From positions 1 through 64,000 of the forward strand of contig JAURVB010013547.1 in NCBI GenBank assembly GCA_033002965.1: a DNA stretch of 64,000 nucleotides, read 5' to 3'. The DNA is from Piper betle. Taxonomy: Eukaryota > Streptophyta > Magnoliopsida > Piperales > Piperaceae. The notes beneath the pieces are model-generated. The model did not search any database. It worked only from the letters and a program-made list of their open reading frames with translations, and was not told the DNA's origin. A program made the position numbers and the translations under genes. Shown piece after piece: positions 54,240 to 64,000 of the stretch (position 1 is the first letter of the stretch; each line of letters begins with the position of its first letter).

Positions 54240-55980
54240 ATCATCAATATAAATGTTAATGAAATGGACATACAGATAACAAATATCATTCGTTACATTA
54301 TGAAATTTAGAAGGAACATTTTTTAATCCAAATGGTATAACGTTTCACTCATATTGTCCACATGGACATTGAACGATGTCTTATATATCAATCATTTTTA
54401 GTAATCTAAATTTGTCAAAATCCAGACTTACTAAATACCTTTACCTGATGCAATCTTTTAAAAGATATTTTTTATTTGGGATAGGATATCTAATCCATTT
54501 TAAAATTTTATTTAATAGTTTATAATTTATTACTAACCTAGGAGCACCTCGTTCTATCTCAGTTGCTTTATACACATAAAATGGTGAACATGACCATAGT
54601 GATTTACTAGGTCTAATCAAGGTTTTAGTAATTGAATCTTGAATTTGATTATGACAATATAACACTAATTCCTTGTTGATTTGAATATATTTGGCCTTTG
54701 TGGAGATTTGACTTTCATGAAAATTTTCTTCATAAGGAAGAGAAATTTCATGTTGTTTACATTCCCAAAAGGCTGTAGCTAAATCACTACATAATTCTCT
54801 TTAAATTATTTTTGAAATATTTTAATTTTATTTTTATTCTCAGGTAATATTAATTTTTGCTTAATATTCAAAATTTGAACTTCTTCTTTAAGAAAATTTT
54901 TATAAGCAGCTTTATTTAGAGAATTTTCCTTTAGAGATGAAATTAAGGTTTTACGCTTAGGAAATTCTAACTTGAAAGTTACTTCTTTATTTTTTATCTT
55001 CATATGAATTCCTACATCATTAATAGTAAAAGGTTTTAATAATGCAGTAAAAAGATTTCGTAAGATTACTTTCGTACCTGTATCTTGTACAAGTATAAAT
55101 GTCATCACATAAAAATATCTTCAATGCATACTGCGACATTAGATAATTTATATTTTATTTTAACTTTTGATCATTAGTGGTAGATAGAACTTTAGTAGGT
55201 TTCTTGTAGTAATGAGTAAGTATTAACCCTTCTTGTATAATATTACGATATGCTCCTGTGTCAAATAATTTTAATGTTTATATTGTAAACTCTTGATCAA
55301 TAACTATTTTTATTTTTATAACATATGATCTAGAGATAGTCTGTTCTATTATATTTAAATATTCATCTGGTGTTTTTGATGATTCTCCAATTTGAAATTT
55401 GGAATCTTCAAATAATTTTAAATCATCCAATTGATCATCGTCATCAACTTCTTTAGCTATATTACCGCATTCTATAATTTCTATTCGTTTTCTTAATTGA
55501 ACAACTTCAAGTTTTAGGACATTAATTTATGTTTTTAAATCTTGAATAGACAAGGGGTTTTACTTTTTCACACGGCTTAAAACCTCTGTCATTGTATAGA
55601 TAGGATTGACTACAACTTTTATTTTTAGTTTTAACTTCTTTTCTTTACTAGCTGGTAAAACTTTTCCTATTATACTTCTCTATTGTTCTTTATCTTTCTT
55701 GAATCTATTAAATTTAGTAAAATTGATTCATGTGCAGTAATCATATTTATACTGAGACTGTTAAGATTCATAATAGCTTTGTAATGATCACAAGCACAAT
55801 CATTATCATCACTATTACTGGTAATCCATTATGAAGATTCAAATTCATCTAACTTTAAAAATTCTAATTCAGACTCATCACTTTAATTTAATATATTTAG
55901 AAGACGTTTTTTCTTCATCAAATATTGGTAATTCATTAATTTTCAGTTTTATCTTATAGCATGACTCTCAACAATGAATT
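54240..55980 (-). mobile_element. Degraded endogenous pararetrovirus-like fragment (Caulimoviridae-like)
   Basis: Minus-strand pieces resemble the polyprotein of plant pararetroviruses: an aspartic-protease start with the DTG triad near 55263, a spacer (55108-54806), and a reverse-transcriptase region from about 54690 (RPSKS, RLVINYK) to the YIDD active-site motif near 54250, where the fragment stops at the gypsy relic. The upstream part, 55500-55980, is acidic and low-complexity and may be the coat-protein region. Frames are broken many times and RNase H is absent, so it is a non-functional fossil. A gypsy retrotransposon is the alternative; I favour the virus family from the motif wording around RPSKS and INYK. 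Confidence 0.6.
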
Positions 55981-56215
55981 GTCTGCGAGTCCTTCCCTGG
56001 CATAGAGGTAACCTTTCATCACCTTATTAGTTGATTCTATGCACTCCACATCAATGTTGAACAAGGTGTCAATCATTTTTTTATCATCCCAAAAAAACCT
56101 AGTCATGTATATATATGGTTTTTGTTTTTTCATTAATCAGGAAACATATATATTTGCAATAACCTGTCTAAATCGTACAATTTGTATTTTGTTTACCACA
56201 TACAAATTGGTATTT

Positions 56216-57801
56216 TTACAATGAGCCTTCAGATGTTTCAGGCAGCTCAGATTGACAAACAAACCCTTCTGCTTTTACTACTTCAATCATTTTAAAAACC
56301 TCAGCCATAGTTGGTCTCTTTGTAGGATCTGATTCTAGACACTTCATGGCAATGTTGAACACATTCTTGACTTCGACCAGGGGGAGCTTCCCAGCTCACT
56401 GTCTACGGCATACTCTTCCTTGTCATCTTCAACAACTGCTTTCACCTATCTTACCAGATGTCCACCGGTAAGAAAACATAAATTACATATCCCCAAGATG
56501 GAAAATTCTAACAGAGATCGGCATGCATAAGCGTACATTATAACTTGAGTTTGATATACCTATATCTATGACTGTGATCTTATATTTATTAACAAAAAAA
56601 GAGGAGATGGCGTATATTCATGTTCAGATGAGAAGATACATACCCAGGTGACAAGTTTTGTTCCTTCTTCAATGAAAGCTTCATCCGTTGGCCTTTTCCC
56701 CGTTAGTAGCTCAAGCAAGACCACTCCAAAGCTGTAAACATCCCCTTTTGATGTTGCTCTTCCTGTGTCAAAGTACTCTGAAAAAAAAAGACCAAGAATC
56801 GCAAACTCAATTATCAATATATGATATATATATATATTTATACACATATACGCATATGCAAATATTTACCTGGAGCAAGATATCCGAAAGTCCCAGCAAC
56901 AACCGTAGATACATGAGTCTGATCAGGCCTCATTAATGTGGCCAACCCAAAATCTGATACCCGAGCTTCCATGTTTTCATCCAGCAATATGTTGCTTGAT
57001 TTGATGTCTCTATGAATTATGTGTGGTATGCAATCGTGATGAAGGTAAGCTATACCCCGAGCAGTACCCAATGCTATCCTGTACCTCGTATCCCAATCCA
57101 ATATCTTCTTGTTCCACAACTTCCCTACACAGTGATCCTTCAATTGAGAAAAAACCCATATGCGATACCATGAAATATTGCAGAAAGAAGACTGATTTTT
57201 ATTGTTCTAGCTACCATGTAGGTGTGAGTCCAGACTTCCATTGGGCATGAATTCATAGATCAGAAGATTGAAATTTGGTGCTGTATAATACCCATGGAGG
57301 GTGACTATATTTCTGTGCTTTATGTCACCCATAGCATCAAGCTCCCTTTCAAAGCCTTTGTCTCTGTCGGCGGTGCCTTTGTTCAGTTTCTTCACTGCGA
57401 ATATCACAGAATCTGAGACGCAGAGCTTGTAAACTGTGCCATAGCCGCCGGCACCAATGATGTCCCTGTTGGTAAGCTTCATCGTCTTCTTCATAAAGCT
57501 CTCCGATGTCAGAGATTGAATCAATGGCGATCTGAACAGGACAATCTTTCCTCCTAAAACAGAGTTGGCCATTAACGATATTCATACATAGTAACATATA
57601 TACATGCGCACTTGCAATTAATCACCCATGCGATTCTTAGTTTAGGAGGATATCTGCAAAATTACCAGATAAACTGTCTTGGAAGACCTTCCTTCTCTTG
57701 CAGCATCTTTGATAGATGAGGATGGAGATGACAATCTTTGAAATGACGAAGGCCACGAAACAAATTGTGACGTAGGAAGCTAGAAGCCGACCATTGCCCA
57801 T
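56216..57801 (-). CDS. Receptor-like kinase without LRRs (At1g78530-like)
   Basis: Five exons on the minus strand: 57666-57801, 57215-57553, 56870-57124, 56644-56777 and 56216-56445, with GT-AG borders and matching phases; about 364 residues, close to the Arabidopsis relative. It begins [10 protein letters not shown] with a transmembrane segment at about residues 6-30. The kinase domain is complete: P-loop [50 protein letters not shown], and [20 protein letters not shown]. The ectodomain is only a few residues long, which is normal for this family, so it may act with partner receptors. An ATG 16 codons upstream in the same frame exists, but MGNG fits the family start. In the last exon the frame breaks in the C-run at about 56380-56384, after DSELGSS; the family-typical end ([20 protein letters not shown], then a stop at 56216) is in the next frame. 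One missing C explains it. Confidence 0.87.
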
Positions 57802-58914
57802 CTTCCTTGATCTCTCACCTGAGCTCCAAATTCGTTGAGTGGAGTACACAGTTCGTTTTCCTTCCGAAAAAAGAAGGAAACTCGCAGTGATTTATCAATA
57901 TGATGCAAGTGATGAATTGTCAAAGTGAAAATATAAATTTATGGCAGTCACATCCTGCTCGCCGTAATTAGTACAACTACATTGGCTTTTGGGCAAAGTC
58001 TTCTTCTCCATTGCACGTGAATCCCGAGTTTGCTTTCTAGCTGCCCTCTTAAAGCCGAGTAGTAAGGTCGACATTTACTGCAATATGCTGCTCTCGAATG
58101 GGGAAGAAGAACATAACCCCTCAACTCTTTTAAACTAAACACCACCTTTCCCTTAAATTGTCTTGAGGTAGAATCGAAGCAATAATTAGTTTGTAAATAA
58201 AATTTCGGGATTGATGTTTGCGATGTACAGAAGAGAAAGGAATTTTAATGGAGAAGGGTCGAAATTAGTTGGTCGAACGTCAATCAGTCACGAAACACAA
58301 TAATTGTACTAGATAAAGTCCTCGCCCGTGTGCTACTGATTTTTATCCAGGTAATAGAAACTGCTACTTTGACTTTTGGAAATTATGCATTGTTGTAAAA
58401 AAAATTGAATCACTCAATGCTGCCACTGGAGACTCATGTTCCCTAAAAGAATAAAAGTCTTTTTTTCTAAGATAGAGACTAATTAATATGCTAGTTTGTG
58501 GCTTTGTAATCAATATATTACAAAAGAAAATCCTAAATTGATATCATCAGTATAATATAAATTGATTCTTAATTACAAATAACCTGAAGATATAGTTATA
58601 TTCTTCCTATATTTTCAGTATATTTTATGATTTAAATTCAAACTATATGTTCAATTGTTGATCTCAATCAGCAGCAATTTGTCAGCTTAATTTTAAAATA
58701 GAATGAATAGTTTTGAGTATTCTTATGAAGCACAATCTATGAACAATCAATTGCTTTGCACATAACAAACACCTAATATAAGCAATTCTAATAAGAAACA
58801 TAAGTCAACCAAATATGATTCCAATTTTCACTTTATTCTATGCTGGCATTTTTCTAATCTTCTCAAATTCTAAAGGAAATGATGATGTTAATTTGATCTG
58901 GACGGCAGCAATTC
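57802..58914. other. Intergenic between two minus-strand genes
   Basis: Promoter side of the kinase gene and 3' side of the secreted-protein gene. A 65-codon open frame (57948-58145) resembles nothing I know and I do not count it as a gene. Confidence 0.5.
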
Positions 58915-61609
58915 CTAATACCGTCCATTAGAAGGAACTAATATGTCGAAATCACTTAGTGTCCATTCTGCTACTTCGCCCTCTTTGCTGATGTATATTT
59001 CCGTTCCAACATCAATGGAAGACCATCTTCTTTTCGCTGGCACTGTCCCAGGATCCTACACAAAACCATACATATACATTAATTTACATAATAATATCAC
59101 AAACCGAATCATATTCAAATAACTATGAGGTAAGTGATTGATTCATGAAGTTTACACGAAAATTTTATAACTAATATTAGTTTCATATTTGGATTAAGCT
59201 ATAACATAAGTAGTAGAATGAACTACGAAGTTTGAAGTGTTTGTTAGGAAATTCAACATATTATAAACTTTTAACTAGGTACTGAGATATAGATGTATAG
59301 GAACTTATATGAAGGTGTACCTGGTAAAAGTAGAGAGAATCAGATAGCCTGCCAACGTCAAGCTCCCAGGAGCGGCCAGCACCAATCCATCCGTCCCCTT
59401 GCTTGGTAGGGTACCCATAATCCCCCCACGCCGGATGCGGCAAAATTTGCAATATCTCCTGGGATTGGGGGTTGCTGTATGGGTCGCAAATGTTGTAGGG
59501 CTCCTCTAGATGCTTGCCATTCCCAGGTGAGCAGTAGAGGTGGTAGGCAGAGTAAGGGTAGTTGGCCGTATCATTGCGGTGGACGCGAGTCCCATTGGGG
59601 AAGGTGTGGTAAGGTGGGCAGACGTTGAGACTGTCCGGCTTGCACCATGCGTCTGTTGATGGGTTTATGATCATCTCGCTGTACCTCGTTACGTCTGTGA
59701 GAACGTCTCCGTCGCATGGCTGGCCGTCGTTCTTCCAGCAACTCCCCATGTCCATGAGGTAGAACTGGCTTCTTGGACCTCCTCCTTGCATAACATGTAG
59801 GGTGAACTTCACCTTGAAGTTGGGTGACTCCGGAATCTGTAGCATTTCAGAATATATAACATAATATGCATAATATAATAGTCTAAGCGCCTGGTTAATC
59901 TTTTTCATATATAAATGAGGTAAAATGAGCCTTTTTTCATGATTTATCGAGATAACATCGTGAACTGTATTTTAACCATGCATAGAGTTTGTAGCATGCG
60001 TTTCAATTCGAACATGAAGATAAAAAACAAACATAGACAACAGTGATACATGATATATTAGAGTATGGTGATTAAGTTGGACAGAAGGTTTACGATTTTT
60101 GACATCCCTCGGGTGGGATAGTGGTAGCCGCCGGAGAGGCCTCTGGTGGCATCTGATCTGAGGTAGAGCATCAACCATGGGTACTTCTCTGATGTTCTCA
60201 TCACATGGTGAAAAACCCACCCACCCTCTCCTAGCTTTTTATGCCATGTTACAGAGTAGTAAGACACATTCTGGGTCAGCAAATCTTTGCTCAAATCTGC
60301 GTCCAAGTCGTAGGTACCATAAAATCTCCCAGAAAGGTCTTCCAAACTGGTGCCGTTCAAGCTAGTGTAGTTGTGGAACAATAGGGGCATGTTCATGCAA
60401 CCTGGGCCGAAGCATGGGAACCTGGTGGTTGGGCCGAAGGGGCCGGCCCTCTCTCCGTTCACCGGGCACATTCCGGCGAAGGAGTCCATGTTGCCGCTCT
60501 TGAGCATGACCATCCAGAACTGCCATGGATTGGGGTTGTCGTGGACCTGGCATTTGTAGCCGAGGTAGAGCTCTTTCGCTGCGGCGTAGAGGTCAACGTT
60601 GTGGCGAGCGGCGGGGAGGAGTCCGTCGAAGGGGTCGCCCACGCTGAGCTTGTTGTCTTTCTCGGTGACTTGGTGAACCAGAACGTTGGTCTGTGATATG
60701 CATGAGTTGCCGATGCAGTTTGTGGCACCTGAAAAGGGGTTCACATTTAGCATAACAAAAGATAATTACCATTGGTTGGATATATACATATATCATTCAT
60801 CATGCATGGACAATAATCACTATATATCACTTCATTTGAATAGATTGATTACATAGAAATCAGGAAACGATAAAGAGATTGGCTGATAATAATATTTGTA
60901 CGTAATTAAGGTGATCAATTTGTACATGGCTAGTAGATATATTTAACGGGGATACCGATAACTACAAAGGATGATAGAGGAATAATACAGATAAAAATAA
61001 CCATGGTTTTCCAACTTCATTTGAATGGCGTGAGATCCTTCTAAATTGATTTATACCCATAATAATGATCAGAGAAAATTAAACTTACAGCTTTGTTCAT
61101 GGTTCTGAGTGCATCAGAACTAAAATATTGTCCTGTAATACCATTATATATATATATTGTGCGCACGAAATATAAAAATTACAAATTACCTCTTTTAAAT
61201 GACTTTTTCCTACCTTATTGATTGTATTTAGTCACTTTTGTTACTTGACAACTACGTCCAAGTTGAGATCAAAGTGGACTATTAAAACTATGAACATTAT
61301 AAATTAAACATCCATATATAAGAAAATATATAATTGAAAGAGACAAAAATCCATATCACCTTCCTCGGGAAAGGCCTTGTAGACGTCGAAGCAATCGGCT
61401 GCTCTTGGGCTTCCCATGCCGGGTGTCTCGGATCCAACCTCGTTGCACTGGTTCCATGCTTCGAATGCCACTCTCAATCCATCCCTTCTCATTCCCGGAT
61501 CACCAACCGCAGAGATGTAGTCATCGCCAAAAGCCAAAGATGGGAACGAGGAAACTAGTTGTAGTAATACTGCCATGGCCATGAAAGTACACCTCCATGG
61601 TTGCTTCAT
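58915..61609 (-). CDS. Secreted plant protein of unknown function
   Basis: Four exons on the minus strand: 61360-61609, 60094-60728, 59321-59836 and 58915-59055, with GT-AG borders, consistent phases and no breaks; 513 residues. The N-terminus (MKQPWRCTFM, then AMAVLLQLVSSFPSLAFG) is a clear signal peptide, and the mature part starts DDYISAVGDPGM. It is rich in cysteine, tryptophan, proline and glycine and has several N-glycosylation sites (NYTS, NGTS, NVSY, NGTR, NDTA), so it is probably extracellular or in the secretory pathway. Blocks such as FGPTTRFPCFGPGCMNMPL, SGGYHYPTRGMSKI and HPAWGDYGYPTKQGDGWIG are familiar from a plant-only protein family; I believe it is catalogued as DUF7705, but that name is from memory. 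No catalytic motif is visible. An upstream in-frame ATG at 61648 is possible but would spoil the signal peptide. The gene looks healthy. Confidence 0.88.
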
Positions 61610-63143
61610 GGCTACAACCTTGCTCTGAATTGAGAACACGGATAGCAAATTAGATAGGATTTGATTTTGGATATTGAGTGGATTTATTATATAGTAGCTA
61701 ATGTAAAAGACAACTTTATGTACAGCTAAGTCTATCTACAGTTATGTATATATCTTAACTACATTCATGTTTATATCTTAACTGTCTAACTGATAGATAG
61801 GTAAACCAATATCGGATGTATGCATGTATTCATTAACACTGATTTGGGCCATTTTTCATTCTCCTTTCGATATTAGCGTTGTCCACATAAACTTACAAGG
61901 CCCGTTTGAATAAGAATGGATTTGTTTCAAGGACGGTACTTTTTGCCTTCTTCCTAATTGAAATCCTTTGTACATTTCCCATCCTCTTCACCATTACCAT
62001 TGTATAATATTATAAATTTTAACAAAAAAACTTATAATATTTAATTTAATTTAATGTGTAGAAAGTGCTTGTTCCCATCTTCTTTGTAAGCTCTTACCAC
62101 GGCGTCCTTGGGCCCGTTGTTGGTTCACTGTGCAGTTGTATTTCGTCACGGTGGAATACGAGGGGTATCTATGGATCGGGTCTATGAACTATATCTACTA
62201 TTTAAGCTAAACCTATAAACCAAATTAAACTGTTTATCATTTAATTGTTTACCTCCAATAACAGCCTCACAATACTAAATTTAATTTTAAACCCAGATGT
62301 ACCACCTTTAAATCTAGTATGGTTTAAAATTTTGTATAATTTTAATTAGTAGCAATTTTATATTATGAAATTTTTACAAAATCTATTTTTGTTGGAAATT
62401 ATGATATTTTAATCCTCATTTAATAAAATACCAATGACAAAATATACCTTTAACATTTAATAAAATATTTTATTTATTATTTTAGAATATTGTTCAACCC
62501 AATTCAATCCAATTTGACTCGATTGAATCAACTATACTCTATACAACCTAAAAATCCAATATGATCATCGCTGTGATATTTAAACTATTAATTACCATTA
62601 ACGTAAAACCAAACCCAAGTACTATGATAAACAGATTTAAAATTGTAATTCAAGAATCAGGTATTGGATATATCCATTACTTTATTACCAAAACTTATCC
62701 GGGTACTTATTAGTCTATTATGAAACTTGACCATTAATAACCGGATACCTATAATCTCTTTTAAATTAAAATTTATTATTAATTATTCAAAACCTTACTA
62801 TTAAGGTATGGTGGGTCAGATAACTGGTTTAACCATACCACTACTAGGCACCCCTAATTGCAATTGTTATAAAAAAATTGTAAGAAATGAGCCGGCGGGT
62901 TATTTTTGTAACTCTAAATCAATTGTGCACATATCCCGTCGTTGTATCATTATTTTTCAATTTATGCAAAAGAAATGCGTTAACGGAGATGGCCCATTTA
63001 ATTCTCCATCTCTCCAATGATATAAAAAGAAAAAGAAAGAAAAAAACTCATATCCAGGTGGCCTTTGTTTTCGTTGGAAGAACAAAAAAGTCTATACAAA
63101 TTCTAAAAAAAGGAACTTTTCAATTACAAATTATGATTTGGTA
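61610..63143. other. Intergenic, nothing recognised
   Basis: Promoter region of the secreted-protein gene just above 61609, then AT-rich DNA. The open frames near 62808-63216 are compositionally biased and unlike any protein I know. Confidence 0.5.
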
Positions 63144-63144
63144 T

Positions 63145-63210
63145 GATTTAAAAAAGAGAGTTGTATTGACTAGTCCTGATTTAAAAAAGAGAGTTGTATT
63201 GACTAGTCCT
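63145..63210. repeat. Perfect tandem duplication, 2 x 33 bp
   Basis: Two identical adjacent 33-base units, 63145-63177 and 63178-63210, each running from GATTTAAAAAAG to GACTAGTCCT. Perfect identity means a recent duplication or an assembly artefact. Confidence 0.95.
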
Positions 63211-63284
63211 GACTAGTAATTGTATTCAATCTTCCATGCCCACCCCGAGTTTTGAGTAAAGGTTGGATTTACATAAATACTAGT

Positions 63285-64000
63285 TGTTAACCCGTGCAAT
63301 GCACGACTAAAGGATTTAAGACAAATCCTATTTATAATCAACATCAAAATAAATCCTAATTACAATAAAATTCAAAATAAATCTTAATTATAATGAAAAT
63401 CAAAACAGATTCTAATTACAATAGAAATAAATAACAAATCTTACTTACAATAAATCAAAATAAATCCTAATTATAATAAAAAACATGAAAAGATTCAAAA
63501 CAAGTCTTAATTATTATAGATAAGTAAAATTTTTAATAATAGGAAATAAACGGTCATATTGTGAAATAATCAAAGGGCACGTGGCACCACCATATTAAAA
63601 GTTCTCGATTTTATACGACCCATGCAATGCGCAACTGAAGGATTCAAAATAAATCATAATTTAAAAATCAAAATAAATCTTAATTATAATAGAAAAATAT
63701 TAAAAGATTCAAATCCTAATTGCAATAAAAAAGTATGAAAGGATTTGAAACTAATCCTAATTACAATAAAAAAGCATTTTTTTATGAATAGGAATTAAAG
63801 AATAATATTGTAAAGTCATTAGATGACATGTAATAGTACATGTGCAAGACAAATCTTAATTATACCAAAAAGTATTAAAGGATTCGAAATAAATCCAAAT
63901 TACAATTGAAAAGTTAAATTTTTACTAATAAGAAATAAAAAGATATACTTGTAAAATAATTAAATGACACGTGATAGCAACACTATTGTTCAAGCATGGG
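63285..64000 (+). repeat. Degenerate tandem repeat array, runs off the window
   Basis: Units start with CCCGTGCAATGC (63291) or CCCATGCAATGC (63619), then AAGGATT, then several short phrases of the type AAATCCTAATTACAATAAAA, and close with a CACGTGGC or GACACGTGATAG phrase (63577, 63820, 63966). Spacing between the two clear starts is 328 bp; a third, weaker start is near 63840. The inner phrases repeat every 35-45 bp. No coding capacity. Confidence 0.7.

Noticed and set aside
57948..58145. 65-codon frame upstream of the At1g78530-like kinase, considered as an extra N-terminal exon
   Set aside because: It has no hydrophobic or LRR character and the family begins with the MGNG-type exon; no splice link is needed.

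Overview
This is a 64 kb piece of a flowering-plant nuclear genome. The evidence is short exons with GT-AG introns, chloroplast and cell-wall genes (LHCB, CtpA, X8), AT-rich intergenic DNA, and LTR-retrotransposons, hAT elements and a pararetrovirus fragment. GC-rich 5' ends in the CtpA and GIP1-like genes, together with the GC-rich LHCB gene, lean towards a monocot, probably not a grass. That lineage call is inference.

Layout. 1-6.9 kb: no recognisable gene, but an old LTR end at 4.57-4.92 kb. 7.7-9.7 kb (+): a membrane-anchored receptor-like kinase of the At2g42960/At5g18500 type. 10.7-13.8 kb (+): an intron-containing, heavily mutated copy of the proteasome deubiquitinase RPN11. 14.3-15.1 kb (-): a small secreted X8 (callose-binding) protein. 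17.7-20.6 kb (+): a dead LHCB1 gene. Its coding sequence is split after the second codon by a 1.9 kb insertion with a 5-bp target duplication, and it also carries a nonsense codon, a frameshift and a deletion. 22.0-28.1 kb (-): a complete-length but decayed Ty1-copia element with 447-bp LTRs and a CTTGA target duplication. 29.2-33.1 kb (+): a chloroplast C-terminal processing peptidase (CTPA3-like). 35.2-41.6 kb (-): a GBF-interacting-protein-1-like gene. 45.3-49.5 kb (-): a decayed Ac-like hAT transposon. 49.7-54.2 kb: nested transposons (gypsy integrase, split by a ~3 kb solo LTR, itself split by a 0.94 kb non-autonomous hAT). 54.2-56.0 kb (-): a degraded pararetrovirus-like fragment. 56.2-57.8 kb (-): an At1g78530-like receptor kinase. 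58.9-61.6 kb (-): an intact secreted protein of unknown function. 63.1-64 kb: tandem repeats.

The genes do not form a pathway; this is ordinary plant gene order with transposon islands. The most striking window-wide pattern is that four otherwise well-preserved genes (both kinases, CTPA3 and GIP1-like) each carry exactly one frameshift, each looks like a single missing base, and each lies in a short run of identical bases. That is the expected signature of homopolymer errors in the assembly, and automatic annotation would truncate or mis-splice all four. By contrast, the RPN11 and LHCB1 copies carry several different kinds of damage and look like true pseudogenes.

I found no CRISPR array, rRNA or tRNA gene, and no clear novel molecular system. 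The interest lies in the insertion history, the dead photosynthesis gene, the viral fragment and the frameshift pattern. All similarity statements rest on family patterns I recognise by eye; no database search was possible.
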